From the NCBI RefSeq assembly GCF_903645355.1, contig NZ_CAHJXR010000003.1:1-64000 (forward strand): a DNA stretch of 64,000 bases, given 5' to 3'. This DNA is from Schaalia sp. Marseille-Q2122. GTDB taxonomy: Bacteria; Actinomycetota; Actinomycetes; Actinomycetales; Actinomycetaceae. A program made the translations under genes and the position numbers. This document shows, piece after piece, positions 1 through 9,155 of this stretch; the first letter of the stretch is position 1; the number at the start of each line of letters is the position of its first letter. Under the pieces are notes generated by a model. It was not told where the DNA came from and ran no database searches. It saw nothing but the letters and a program-made list of their open reading frames with translations.

Positions 1-281
1 GTGGAGTAGGCGGCGATGCCGGCAACGACGAAGCCGAGGATCACGGAGGCTGTGATTGCGAGGATGGTGACGATATTGCGGTCTGACGAGGGCGCCGCCG
101 GCGGCAGGGGCGCTTGGGGCTGTGAGGTTTGGGGGTGTGGCAGCCCAGGTTGGGGCATGGGAGCCAGGGTGCTGGGAGGCTGGGTGTTGGGAGGCTGGGG
201 AGAGTGGGGCTGAGGCATCTGGGGCTGCGCGGAATCAGCGGATGCGGGCGTGCCCTGTGGGCTATCTGGATTCAAGCTCAT
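1..281 (-). CDS. N-terminal part of a proline-rich single-pass membrane protein (partial)
   Basis: The frame opens at an ATG at 281 and runs off the window edge, giving 93 residues. Residues 1-70 are a Pro/Gln-rich cytoplasmic-type stretch with no fold that I recognise. About residues 73-92 form one hydrophobic membrane segment (IVTILAITASVILGFVVAG). The same plan, a proline-rich tail followed by membrane segments, is seen in the protein at 59,806-61,119, and it is common in actinobacterial DUF4190-like proteins. The rest of the protein lies outside the window, so no function is assigned. It diverges from the DUF418 gene at 360, with 78 bp between the two starts. Confidence 0.6.
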   Translation of the reverse strand, partial: MSLNPDSPQGTPASADSAQPQMPQPHSPQPPNTQPPSTLAPMPQPGLPHPQTSQPQAPLPPAAPSSDRNIVTILAITASVILGFVVAGIAAYS

Positions 282-359
282 TTCATCAGACTACTGAACA
301 AGTGTGTCTGCCGCTGCGGGTTGAGGCGATGCTTTGCTTGCGCCTGATAGGCTCGATGC

Positions 360-2078
360 ATGTCGAAAGCTGTTTCATTTACCGAAGGAAGGGCCGTTCG
401 CTACCCGGCGCCTGACGTCGCTCGCGGATTCATGCTGATCCTGATCGCCCTTGCAAACGTTGGCGTGTGGGCTAAGGCTCTGTCTGTTCACATTCAAAGT
501 ACGCAGCTTGACGCGATTTTTACCGTGCTCCGAGTGGGCCTTGTCAGCCAGCGCGCTTACCCGCTGTTTGCCATGCTTTTCGGTTTTGGGCTGATGACCA
601 TGGTCATTCGCCGTAAAGCGAACTACATGAGTAAGGCTCGGGCCTCCATGGGGGCCTTGGATCCTGCCACAACTCCTCGGGAGTTCATGGATGCCCAGGA
701 GCAGTCCTTCCTGCAGGCCTCGCTGGTGGATGCCCGCCACTTGCTGCGCCGTCGCGGCTGGTGGATGCTGCTCTTTGGCCTCGTTCACGGCCTGATTTTC
801 CCCGGCGATATTATCGGCACCTACGCCCTGGTGGCCTTGATTTTTGCGGGAATGATCGTGCATGAACGCTACCGCGGCATGATGATCATTGGCGCATTCC
901 CGCTGCTGCTGGGCTTGATGGGCGCTGCTTTCGCTCCGTATAAGGAGGGTGGGAAGGGCCTTGATGACCTCATCTCCTTGACTTACTGGCCATGGGATCT
1001 GCTGCGTAATTTTGGTCTGTGGTTCGTCTCCACCGCTGCGAGCAACCTGTTCACTCCGATTATTTTGTCGGTTGGTTTTGGTGCGTTCTTGGCGACGACC
1101 GACATCATTACTCACCCGGAGCGTCATCGTCGCCTGCTGGTGACCAGTGCCGTGCTTGGCTTGAGTGCCGCATTCTTGCTGGGGTTGCCCGGCGGCCTGT
1201 ATATGGCTGAGCTGGTTGACTGGGAAGCCTCGTGGTGGATGTATGTGTTGACCGGCATTGGTGGCCCGATTGGCGCGTGGGGGTGGCTGAGCCTGCTGAC
1301 CCTCTTTGCCGGTCCCGCTCCGACGACGGGTGAACTACGAGGCGTCCGCTGGGTTCTTTCCGCTGTTGGCCGCCGTTCGATGACCGCTTACCTGCTGCAG
1401 AGCCTGAGTTTCTTGGCGATCTTCCTCGTGGCGAATGCGCTGGAGTGGCCGGTGTCAGAAACGGCGACGGTGTTCTTCGCGTGGGCGACGTGGCTGATGA
1501 TTGCGGCCCTGTGTGTGGCTTTGGAGTTTGCGGGCAAGCGCGGGCCCTTTGAGGTGCTGCTGCGTAGTGCGGTGACGTCAACGGGTAAGCCGGTTCCGGT
1601 TCCTCCGGTGCTGTTGCCTCCGGGTGTTCCGGGCGTGCAGGGGATGCCGATGGCTACTGGGGCGCCCTACCCTGGCGCGACTGCCGGTTATCCTGGCCAA
1701 TCTGCTGGGTATCCTGGCCAGCCTGCGGGCTACCCGGGTGCTGCTGTGCCCAGCGTCCCCGATGCTCAGCCGGGCTATGCTGCGTCGACTGGTACGTTGC
1801 CGCCTCCTCAAAACGGCCAGCCTGCACAGAACGGCCAGCCTGCACAGCCCCCAATGCAGCGTGTGCCGGTGATTCCTCGCCCCTATCCTCAGCCGGGTCA
1901 GGAAGCCCCCAATGGCGCCTATCCGATGACGCCTCTTATGGGTGAGCAGATGCCGGTGCAGCCTCCTCAGCAGCCCGGCTCTCAACCTACCCCGGATCTT
2001 CCCTCCTCGCCTGCCGAGGGGAATCCCCCGACCAACCCCAATGAGGATGGTCGGGGCACCTGGGCTCAGCCCTTGTAA
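360..2078 (+). CDS. DUF418-type polytopic membrane protein with a Pro/Gly/Gln-rich tail
   Basis: 572 residues. Residues 1-395 carry about nine or ten hydrophobic segments and the features of the DUF418 family: the N-terminal PAPDVARGFMLILIALANV, the LFAMLFGFGL segment and the late VGRRSMTAYLLQS motif. Family members are inner-membrane proteins of unproven function, distantly related to acyltransferase-type membrane proteins. Residues from about 405 to the end are low complexity and include four GYPG repeats (about 440-465) and QNGQPA repeats; this tail is predicted to be disordered and cytoplasmic. The gene has a close but broken paralogue downstream on the other strand (2178-3376), so the pair probably arose by an inverted duplication. 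An alternative start cannot be excluded because no strong ribosome site precedes 360. Confidence 0.8.
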   Translation: MSKAVSFTEGRAVRYPAPDVARGFMLILIALANVGVWAKALSVHIQSTQLDAIFTVLRVGLVSQRAYPLFAMLFGFGLMTMVIRRKANYMSKARASMGALDPATTPREFMDAQEQSFLQASLVDARHLLRRRGWWMLLFGLVHGLIFPGDIIGTYALVALIFAGMIVHERYRGMMIIGAFPLLLGLMGAAFAPYKEGGKGLDDLISLTYWPWDLLRNFGLWFVSTAASNLFTPIILSVGFGAFLATTDIITHPERHRRLLVTSAVLGLSAAFLLGLPGGLYMAELVDWEASWWMYVLTGIGGPIGAWGWLSLLTLFAGPAPTTGELRGVRWVLSAVGRRSMTAYLLQSLSFLAIFLVANALEWPVSETATVFFAWATWLMIAALCVALEFAGKRGPFEVLLRSAVTSTGKPVPVPPVLLPPGVPGVQGMPMATGAPYPGATAGYPGQSAGYPGQPAGYPGAAVPSVPDAQPGYAASTGTLPPPQNGQPAQNGQPAQPPMQRVPVIPRPYPQPGQEAPNGAYPMTPLMGEQMPVQPPQQPGSQPTPDLPSSPAEGNPPTNPNEDGRGTWAQPL

Positions 2079-2100
2079 TCTCTGAGAAGGGTGACAGTCC

Positions 2101-2170
2101 TTTTAGTCGCACCTGGTGGTAAAAAACCGCCGCTTTTACGGCCAATTATTACCACCAGGTGCGACTAAAA
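2101..2170. repeat. Palindromic element, copy 1 (perfect 22-bp arms), also a likely bidirectional terminator
   Basis: Arms 2101-2122 and 2149-2170 are exact reverse complements, begin TTTTAGTCGCACC and are separated by 26 bases. The element sits between two converging genes and has T/A runs at the ends of both arms, so it could end transcription in both directions. A second, diverged copy at 3464-3535 shares the arm and part of the loop (GGTGGTAAAAAAC), so it is a repeated family and not just a local hairpin. Confidence 0.8.
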
Positions 2171-2177
2171 TTTTCGC

Positions 2178-3376
2178 CTAAGCGCGGTCGCGCTCCGTCG
2201 CAGCGACCACCTTGCGCAGCAGTGTCTCCAGCGGACCGCGTTTACCAGCCTTCTCCATCGCCACGCATGCAGCCGCGATGACCGCCCACACCAGCCAGGC
2301 GATCAGCACATTGAGGCTTTCTGACATGGGAACCGAGGTGTGTTGAAGGAGCGCGAACAGCAGGCAGAACACGACACTTTGGGCGATGTAGGCAGTCATG
2401 GAACGGCGGCCAACAGCGGAAAGAACCCAGCGGACCCCTCGTAAATCGCCGCGAACGGGCGCTGGACCCGTCAGGAGGGCAATGAGAGCAAGCCACCCCC
2501 ATCCGCCCGCTACACCTCCCAGCATGGACAGGCAGTACATCCACCATGAGGGGGTGCGAGGCCAACACCGGTGAGCGCTCCTACTTGAGCAAGACCTTGG
2601 GGGAAGCCGCTGAGCATCGCCAGCCCTAGACCCGCAATCGCACTGAGCGTGAGCAGTTTCCGGTGCCTCTCGGGGTGGGTAATAACGTCCGTGGCGGCCA
2701 GGTAGGTGCCAATGCTGGTGGCCATGACAACGGCGGTGAATACGAGACCCGCGAAGGTCGTGACCACCCAGCCGCTGGCATTGGACAGCAGTGCGGCCCA
2801 GGTGCCCTCCAGAGTGCGGAAGGGTGGGGTGCCATCGTTGGCAATAAACACCCGCAAGGAAGCGGCCGCAATCGAGATGATGAAGAAGGGCGTGGCGATG
2901 GCGAGCATTGCCCGGTGTTTGCCGCGAGAGATGAGGCCAGCGAAGGTCAGGGCCAGGATGCCGTAGGTGCCAATGACTTCAGTGGGGAAGATGAGCCCAT
3001 GTGCGAAGCCGAAGGGCAGCATCCACCAGCCGCGTCGGCGTAGGAGCCTGCGGGCGTCGGCTTGCGCTGCCTGTGTTGCTGTCTGCGGCTCCTCGGGTGT
3101 GTTGCGAAGGGTGTGCGTGCTTCTGCGCTGGGCCATGATGGCGAGCCCGAACCCGAAGAGCATGGCAAAAAGGGGGTAGGCGCGCACATCTACGAGGCCC
3201 ACGCGCAGCACGGTGAAGACGGTGTCGAGGCGTGAGGGGGTGGCCTGGGCGGGCATGAGTTGAGCCCAGAGGCCAACGTGGGCCAGGGAGATGAGGATGA
3301 GCATGAAGCCGCGCGCGACATCGGGAGCTGGGTAACGGATGGTGTTTCCGCCGGTGAATGACAGAGGGCTGGCCAT
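2178..3376 (-). pseudogene. DUF418 membrane protein paralogue, broken by one frameshift
   Basis: Two overlapping frames together cover a full DUF418 protein. The first (3376 down to about 2555) starts MASPLSFTGGNTIRYPAPDV and matches the N-terminal half of the gene at 360. The second (to 2178) resumes at WWMYCLSMLGG and carries the conserved VGRRSMTAYIAQS region. The switch falls in a G5 run on the plus strand (2550-2554); removing one base would join the frames as PSWWMYCL, which aligns with ASWWMYVL of the intact paralogue. Unlike the intact copy it has no proline-rich tail. The break may be a true inactivating mutation, homopolymer phase variation or a sequencing error. Confidence 0.8.
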
Positions 3377-3463
3377 AAAACGAGGTTAACACCGTGGGAA
3401 ATCGGTTGTAGGGCCCGGGGAGCGTTGGGAGGCTACTGCGTGCGCTGCTCGAAGCGCTGGAGA

Positions 3464-3535
3464 TTTTTACTCGCACCTGGTGGTAAAAAACGGCGCTAAA
3501 AAGGCCCGATTCGTGCCACCAGGTGCGAGCAAAAT
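3464..3535. repeat. Palindromic element, copy 2
   Basis: Left arm 3464-3484 and right arm 3516-3535 pair over about 20 bases with one G-T type mismatch. The arm sequence TCGCACCTGGTGG and the following TAAAAAAC are shared with copy 1 at 2101-2170. Here the element lies between divergent genes (the DUF418 pseudogene and clpB), where a terminator is not expected, which argues for a mobile or repeated palindromic family. The two copies bracket the broken DUF418 paralogue. Confidence 0.7.
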
Positions 3536-3592
3536 CCAGTCCACGGGGTGAGCGCCCTGTGCTGGGCGACACAGCGCTTCCCCTGGAAAAGC

Positions 3593-3619
3593 AAAGTTGA
3601 GTGGAGTAGGCTCAACTTT
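3593..3619. promoter_or_regulatory. HAIR-type HspR operator upstream of clpB
   Basis: The inverted repeat AAAGTTGAGT (3593-3602), a 7-base spacer, then GCTCAACTTT (3610-3619) has one mismatch between arms. It matches the HspR-associated inverted repeat layout (CTTGAGT-N7-ACTCAAG) known to control dnaK and clpB in actinobacteria. It lies about 135 bases before the clpB start, so clpB is probably repressed by HspR and released on heat stress. HspR itself is not in the window. Confidence 0.75.
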
Positions 3620-3754
3620 GTTGGTGGGGCTGCCACAAAAGCGCAGACGCCCACATCACATCACCGTAGAAACCTGTCTGACCTGCGCAGTATGTCGTTA
3701 CCCGGCCTCGAACAGCATCAGCACCCAGGCCCCAACAACCTCAAAGGAGGCACC

Positions 3755-6367
3755 GTGACCCAAGAATTCACCACGAAATCTCAAGAAGCCATCTCGACTG
3801 CCCTCCAGAACGCAGCCGCAGCCGGCAACCCCCAGGTGGACACCCTCCACCTGCTCCAAGCACTCCTCGAACAAGAAGGCGGCATCGCCCTCTCCCTGCT
3901 CTCAGCCGTCGGAGCCGACCGCGCCATCATCGGCGCGCGCGCCCGAAACGGCGTCGCCGCCCTGCCTCGTATGACAGGAGGCGCAAGCGCAGCCCAACCC
4001 CAAACCTCCCGCGCCCTGCTGGAGGTCGTCAATAACGCCCAAGAACTGGCCAAGGAAGGCGGCGACCAGTACGTCTCCACCGAGCACCTGCTCATCGCCC
4101 TGGCCAACACGCCATCCGACGCCCAGCGCATTCTCACCGAAGCTGGCGCCACCGCCGACGCCCTCCGTCAAGCCCTGGCCCAGCTCCGCCCCGACCCCAT
4201 CACCACCGCAAACCCGGAGGGCACCTTCGAAGCACTCACCCAATACGGCCGCGACCTCACCGAGGTCGCCCGCCAAGGCAAACTCGACCCCGTGATCGGC
4301 CGCGACACCGAAATCCGCCGCGTCATCCAAGTCCTCTCGCGCCGCACCAAGAACAACCCCGTGCTCATCGGTGAACCCGGCGTCGGTAAGACCGCCGTCG
4401 TTGAGGGCCTGGCCCAGCGCATTGTCGCAGGCGACGTCCCCGACTCCCTGCGCGACAAGACACTCATCGCCTTGGACTTGACGGCTATGGTCGCCGGGGC
4501 GAAGTATCGCGGCGAATTTGAGGAGCGCCTCAAGGCCGTGCTGGCCGAGATTGAACGCTCCGACGGGCAGATCATCACCTTCATCGACGAGCTGCACACC
4601 GTCGTCGGCGCAGGCGCGGGTTCGGAAGGGGCAATGGATGCGGGCAATATGCTCAAGCCCATGCTGGCCCGCGGTGAACTGCGCATGGTGGGCGCGACCA
4701 CCCTGGACGAGTACCGCGAGAACATCGAAAAAGACCCCGCCCTGGAGCGTCGCTTCCAGCAGGTCTTCGTCGGTGAGCCCTCGGTGGAAGACACCGTGGC
4801 GATCCTGCGCGGTATCGCCCCCAAGTACGAGGCCCACCACAAGGTGACGATCTCGGACGGTGCGCTCGTTGCCGCCGCGCAGCTCTCGGACCGCTACATT
4901 ACGGGCCGTCAGCTGCCCGATAAGGCCATTGACCTGATTGACGAGGCCGCCTCCCGCCTGCGCATGGAGCTTGACTCCAGCCCGGTGGAACTGGATGCCC
5001 TGCAGCGTCAGGTGGACCGCCTGCGGATGGAGGAGTCCTACCTCGCCGAGTCTGACCCCGAGCGCCTGGATGAAGCCACGCAGGATCGTCTGGCGAAGCT
5101 GCGCGCTGACCTGGCCGATAAGAACGAGGAGCTGACCGCGCTCACCTCGCGCTGGGAGGCGGAAAAGGCTGGCCACAACCGCGTGGGTGATCTGCGCGTG
5201 CAGCTTGATGAGTTGCGCACCCAGTTGGAACTCGCCGTGCGCGAGAACCGTTGGGAGGATGCGGGCCGCCTCCAAAACGGGGCGATCCCCGAGGTGGAAG
5301 CCCAGATCGCGCAGGCCGAGGCTGACGCCGCAGCCGCCGAGGCTGACGCCGCCGATCCGCTGATCGCCGAGAAGGTGGGCCCTACGGAGATCGCCGAGGT
5401 CGTTGAGGCGTGGACGGGGATTCCCACCGGGCGTCTGCTCCAGGGGGAGAGCGAAAAGTTGCTCCACATGGAGGAGGTCATCGGCGGGCGCCTCGTCGGC
5501 CAGAAGAAGGCTGTGCGCGCGGTGTCGGATGCAGTGCGACGTGCTCGCGCCGGCATTTCCGATCCTGACCGGCCCACCGGCTCCTTCCTCTTCCTGGGCC
5601 CCACGGGCGTGGGCAAGACGGAGCTGGCCAAGGCGCTGGCAGAGTTCCTCTTCGATGATGAGCGCGCGATAGTGCGTGTCGACATGAGCGAGTACTCCGA
5701 GAAGCACTCGGTGGCCCGCCTGGTGGGTGCGCCTCCGGGGTATGTGGGCTATGAGCAGGGTGGTCAGTTGACCGAGGCCGTGCGCCGCCGCCCCTACTGC
5801 GTGGTGCTGCTTGACGAGGTTGAGAAGGCTGATCCTGAGGTCTTCGACATCCTGCTGCAGGTCCTTGACGACGGCCGCCTGACTGATGGTCAGGGCCGCA
5901 CCGTGGACTTCCGCAATACGATCCTGATCCTCACCTCGAACCTGGGGTCGCAATTCCTGGTTGATCCGATGCTCAGTGAGGGGGAGCGTGAAGAATCCGT
6001 GATGGCGACGGTTCGTCGGGCGTTCAAGCCGGAGTTCCTCAACCGTCTGGATGAGACGCTGCTTTTCGAGGCGCTGTCGCGTGAGGATCTGGCTCATATT
6101 GTTGACCTGCAGGTGGCGGCGATGGCTGCGCGCCTGGTGGGTCGACGTATTGAGCTGAGCGTGACGGACGAGGCTCGTGAGTGGCTGGCTGAGGTTGGTT
6201 ATGACCCGGCTTATGGTGCTCGCCCGCTGCGTCGCCTGGTTCAGCGGGAGATCGGTGACCGTCTGGCTGGCTTGATTCTGGCCGGAGAGGTCAAGGATGG
6301 TCAGAGCGTTGTTGTGGATCGTGCGGGTGAGGGGCTAATGGTGATCGCATCAGAGTCTGCGTCGTAG
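3755..6367 (+). CDS. clpB: ATP-dependent protein disaggregase ClpB
   Basis: 870 residues, the normal ClpB length. It threads aggregated proteins through a hexameric ring in the cytoplasm with DnaK/DnaJ/GrpE. Residues 1-145 are the Clp N domain. NBD1 has Walker A GEPGVGKT at 206-213. The coiled-coil middle domain, which separates ClpB from ClpA/ClpC, covers about 400-525. NBD2 has GPTGVGKT at 615-622, followed by the [13 protein letters not shown] pore loop. The frame is open from 3548, but the GTG at 3755 is chosen because an AAAGGAGG sits five bases upstream and [12 protein letters not shown] is the standard ClpB opening. The gene is single, with a HAIR operator before it and a strong terminator after it. 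Confidence 0.97.
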   Translation: MTQEFTTKSQEAISTALQNAAAAGNPQVDTLHLLQALLEQEGGIALSLLSAVGADRAIIGARARNGVAALPRMTGGASAAQPQTSRALLEVVNNAQELAKEGGDQYVSTEHLLIALANTPSDAQRILTEAGATADALRQALAQLRPDPITTANPEGTFEALTQYGRDLTEVARQGKLDPVIGRDTEIRRVIQVLSRRTKNNPVLIGEPGVGKTAVVEGLAQRIVAGDVPDSLRDKTLIALDLTAMVAGAKYRGEFEERLKAVLAEIERSDGQIITFIDELHTVVGAGAGSEGAMDAGNMLKPMLARGELRMVGATTLDEYRENIEKDPALERRFQQVFVGEPSVEDTVAILRGIAPKYEAHHKVTISDGALVAAAQLSDRYITGRQLPDKAIDLIDEAASRLRMELDSSPVELDALQRQVDRLRMEESYLAESDPERLDEATQDRLAKLRADLADKNEELTALTSRWEAEKAGHNRVGDLRVQLDELRTQLELAVRENRWEDAGRLQNGAIPEVEAQIAQAEADAAAAEADAADPLIAEKVGPTEIAEVVEAWTGIPTGRLLQGESEKLLHMEEVIGGRLVGQKKAVRAVSDAVRRARAGISDPDRPTGSFLFLGPTGVGKTELAKALAEFLFDDERAIVRVDMSEYSEKHSVARLVGAPPGYVGYEQGGQLTEAVRRRPYCVVLLDEVEKADPEVFDILLQVLDDGRLTDGQGRTVDFRNTILILTSNLGSQFLVDPMLSEGEREESVMATVRRAFKPEFLNRLDETLLFEALSREDLAHIVDLQVAAMAARLVGRRIELSVTDEAREWLAEVGYDPAYGARPLRRLVQREIGDRLAGLILAGEVKDGQSVVVDRAGEGLMVIASESAS

Positions 6368-6387
6368 GTTCATCTCGATAGATGAGC

Positions 6388-6421
6388 GAATGGGATAGCA
6401 CAAACGTGTGCTATCCCATTC
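6388..6421 (+). terminator. Rho-independent terminator after clpB
   Basis: A perfect 14-bp stem (6388-6401 with 6408-6421), loop of 6 bases, followed by CTTTTC. It starts 21 bases after the clpB stop. Confidence 0.85.
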
Positions 6422-6679
6422 CTTTTCTGGCATGATCAATACTGAGCATTTGGTTGGAATATGTGAAAAGCCTTGTGATCTCAGGAGTTCTGCAATGTTG
6501 CCGAACAAAAGCCATTAGTGAAGCAGGTAGTTAAGTAGTTCTAAAGGCTTGCCTGAAGGCTGTGTGAGGGGAGAGAATAGGTGACAACCAAAGTAAGTCT
6601 TGAAACAACCTCGCTAAGTGATTGTCTAACGTATAATGCGGCAGCATTGAGCTCTGGATGTGAAGGAAATGGAGAAACC

Positions 6680-7420
6680 ATGCCTGAGGGGCGTCGATTA
6701 AAAGGGTCATACTCTGTTGGTCTGGCAACGCGAGAAGCCATCCTTAAGTCAGCGACTGAACTGATCGCTGAAGTCGGCTACCACGGCATCTCCCTGCGCG
6801 ATCTCGCCCGCCACGTCGGTATTTCCCACCCGGCAGTTGTCTACCATTTCCCCAATAAAGAATCCCTCATTCGGGCTGTTGTTGTCCGATGGGAAGAAGC
6901 CTATGGCGCCATCGATGTTGCCATTGATCCGCAGACCGATGAGCTGGTTATTCACGGCCTCAAGATTGAGTCTTATAGTGAGCTGGCAATGTGCCTTATG
7001 CGTCTGACAAAACGCGAAGACGCGGACATCATGTTGGCCCTTTCAGCCGTCGTCGCCTGCGAAGCAACCGCTCAGGACCACCCCGCCCGCGACTACATTA
7101 TTGCCCGCCGTGAGATCATCCTGGATTTCCTCACCGCGCAGGCTGAAAAGGCCCGCGAAGAAGGCTCTTTAGGTTTCGTCATCCCCGCAGATCGCCTCGC
7201 GGACATGATTCTCACCTACTGGCAGGGGACAGGGCTGCAATCTCGGTATATGGTGAATGGTGAGAGTGCGCTGGACACCATTGCGAAGTTCCTGGCGACC
7301 TGCATCGTTCAAATGAAGGTCACCCCAGATACCCTCGTAGAGCTCAGCGGACACGTCTCTGAAGAGATCGCTGACGTCTACGTGAGGGTGATGTACTTTG
7401 TTCGCCACATCATTGAATGA
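6680..7420 (+). CDS. TetR-family transcriptional regulator
   Basis: 246 residues from the ATG at 6680. Residues 15-65 form a TetR helix-turn-helix: TREAILKSATELIAEVGY, ISLRDLARHVGISH, then the conserved AVVYHFPNKESL. The remainder is the variable ligand-binding and dimerisation part. The frame is open upstream to a GTG at 6581, but a TATAAT-like -10 lies at 6632-6637 and GGAG lies just before 6680, both favouring the shorter form. The last codons overlap the start of the serine hydrolase gene, so the two are probably co-transcribed and the hydrolase may be a regulated target. The ligand is unknown. Confidence 0.85.
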   Translation: MPEGRRLKGSYSVGLATREAILKSATELIAEVGYHGISLRDLARHVGISHPAVVYHFPNKESLIRAVVVRWEEAYGAIDVAIDPQTDELVIHGLKIESYSELAMCLMRLTKREDADIMLALSAVVACEATAQDHPARDYIIARREIILDFLTAQAEKAREEGSLGFVIPADRLADMILTYWQGTGLQSRYMVNGESALDTIAKFLATCIVQMKVTPDTLVELSGHVSEEIADVYVRVMYFVRHIIE

Positions 7421-8204
7421 CTTCCCCATTCCCTTCGAGCACGCCTACGCACTATTTACCCCCGATGAGACGCTGATCCGTGACGGAGCCCAGCGGCGCA
7501 CCTATCCGCTGGCCTCGGTCAGCAAACTCTTCTCCGCCTACGGCGCGTTGATCGCCATTGACGGCGGCTACATCACCCTCGACACGCCAGCTGGCCCAGA
7601 GGGCGCTACCCTGCGCCACCTCCTCGCCCACGCCTCCGGCCTGCCCTACGAGTCGCGCGAGGCTCAAGTGGAGGTCGGCAAGCGCCGCATTTATTCCAAC
7701 ACCGGCTTTGAAATGTTGGCCGAGGCCGTCGCCGCCGCCACCGGCACCGCTTTTGACCAATGGGTAGCGCGGACCGTTTTTGAACCGTTGGGTCTGCATG
7801 ACACGACCTTTGAAGGCTCCCCAGCCCACGGCATTACCTCCTCGGTTGCCGACCTGGTGATCTTCGGGCAGGAACTTCTCGCTCCGCGCCTGCTCACCCC
7901 GGCCATGTACATGGAGGCCATCACCCCTCACTTTGGGGAACTGGCTGGCGTCGTCCCCGGGTATGGACGCTACCGCCAATGTCTCTGGGGCCTGGGCATG
8001 GAAATCCACGGCGACAAAGACCCCCACTGGATGCCACGGGGAGCCTCACCCCAGGCCTTCGGACATTTTGGGGTGACTGGTTCCTTCCTGTGGGTTGATC
8101 CCATTGAGAAACTCGGCGCCGCCTTCCTCGGCACAGAACCCTTCGGCCCCTGGCACAAGGACAACTGGGCCAACTTCAACGACGCCCTCACCGCCGGGCG
8201 GTAA
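7398..8204 (+). CDS. Beta-lactamase-like serine hydrolase (class C / esterase type)
   Basis: 268 residues, short compared with the roughly 350-400 of most class C family members. It has no signal peptide, so it is probably cytoplasmic. The catalytic SxxK is S40-V-S-K43 and the YxN is Y99-S-N101; the third motif near 222 reads HFGVTG, with His where KTG is usual. The fold is that of penicillin-binding proteins and esterases; the sequence does not show resistance to antibiotics, and a carboxylesterase or D-amino-acid peptidase role is as likely. The start is uncertain: TTG 7398 has a GAGGG about ten bases upstream, and TTG 7413 is an alternative. It overlaps the TetR gene by up to 23 bases. Confidence 0.75.
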   Translation: MFATSLNDFPIPFEHAYALFTPDETLIRDGAQRRTYPLASVSKLFSAYGALIAIDGGYITLDTPAGPEGATLRHLLAHASGLPYESREAQVEVGKRRIYSNTGFEMLAEAVAAATGTAFDQWVARTVFEPLGLHDTTFEGSPAHGITSSVADLVIFGQELLAPRLLTPAMYMEAITPHFGELAGVVPGYGRYRQCLWGLGMEIHGDKDPHWMPRGASPQAFGHFGVTGSFLWVDPIEKLGAAFLGTEPFGPWHKDNWANFNDALTAGR

Positions 8205-8250
8205 GTGCTGGGCTTGTCGGTACCGCGATCTTCCTGTTCGCCGGGAGCGC

Positions 8251-9045
8251 TTAGTTGACGTCCACAATCACCGGTACATGATCGGACGCGCCCTTGCCCT
8301 TACGCTCATTGCGGTCAATCTCCGCCGCGCGCACAGCCTCGGCCAACGAGGGGGAGGCGTAGACGAAGTCAATGCGCATGCCCTCATTCTTCGGGAAACG
8401 CAGCTTCTGATAATCCCAGTAGGTGTAGTTATCCACGCGCTCGCGAGTGACCTCCATCCAGCCATCCTCAGCGAAGGCGAAGAAAGCGGCGCGCTCAGCC
8501 TCGGACACGTGCGTGGCGCCCTCGAAAGCCGCCATATCCCACACATCATGGTCAAAGGGCGCAATATTCCAATCACCCACCAGAGCAATACGAGCGTTGG
8601 GATCAGCCTCCAGCCAGGTCCTTGCCTCGGCGCGCAAGGCGGCCAACCACTCCAACTTGTAGGGGTAATGCGGGTTATCCAACTCGCGCCCATTGGGCAC
8701 ATACAGGCTCCATACGGTGGTGCGCTGCCCGGCCTCGTCCTCCACGGTCACGCCCAAGGCGCGCGCTTCGACAACAGCGGGATCACCCCACGTGGGCTGA
8801 GCAGGGAACTCCTGGCGTACCTCCACAATCGGCAGACGGCTCGCCACCGCCACACCATTCCACTGATTCAAGCCATGAACGGCAACATGATACCCGGCTT
8901 CCTCAAAAGCCTGGGTGGGGAATTGGTCAGGCTTGCACTTGATCTCCTGCATAGCCAGCACATCCGTGCCCGAGCGCTCCAGGAAAGCAATAACCCGATC
9001 AACGCGGGTGCGAATGGAGTTAACGTTCCAGGTGGTAATCCTCAT
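8251..9045 (-). CDS. xth: Exodeoxyribonuclease III family protein
   Basis: 264 residues. It is an EEP-fold nuclease acting at abasic sites and 3' ends in base excision repair. The diagnostic motifs are in order: TWNVNSIRTR (N-terminus), MQEIKC with the metal-binding Glu, the VYVPNG-like LYVPNG, GDWNIAP with the catalytic Asp/Asn, and the C-terminal DHVPVIVDV. The ATG at 9045 is chosen because MRITTWNVNS is the family start; the frame is open a further 63 bases upstream. It is monocistronic and converges with the hydrolase gene. Confidence 0.92.
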   Translation of the reverse strand: MRITTWNVNSIRTRVDRVIAFLERSGTDVLAMQEIKCKPDQFPTQAFEEAGYHVAVHGLNQWNGVAVASRLPIVEVRQEFPAQPTWGDPAVVEARALGVTVEDEAGQRTTVWSLYVPNGRELDNPHYPYKLEWLAALRAEARTWLEADPNARIALVGDWNIAPFDHDVWDMAAFEGATHVSEAERAAFFAFAEDGWMEVTRERVDNYTYWDYQKLRFPKNEGMRIDFVYASPSLAEAVRAAEIDRNERKGKGASDHVPVIVDVN

Positions 9046-9101
9046 GGGCACTAGCCTACGGGAGGGCAGGCAGAGGTGGCGGTATGGAGGCACAAGGTGG
9101 G

Positions 9102-9155
9102 ACTTCACACCAGCTTCGTACTGAACTTCGTACTAGTACGAAGTAGGTGTGAAGT
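9102..9155. repeat. Palindromic repeat A, downstream of the AlbA_2 gene
   Basis: Outer arms ACTTCACACC (9102-9111) and GGTGTGAAGT (9146-9155) enclose a perfect 20-bp palindrome, ACTTCGTACTAGTACGAAGT (9125-9144). The right end forms the stop codon of the AlbA_2 gene and its last codons. Related copies lie on the other side of that gene at 10,627 and 10,866. They could be operators for the AlbA_2/wHTH protein or the ends of a small mobile unit. Confidence 0.75.

Noticed and set aside
3902-6097. 731-residue open frame on the minus strand inside clpB
   Set aside because: It is a shadow of the GC-rich clpB codons. It has no recognised domain and no ribosome site, and ClpB motifs are complete on the plus strand.
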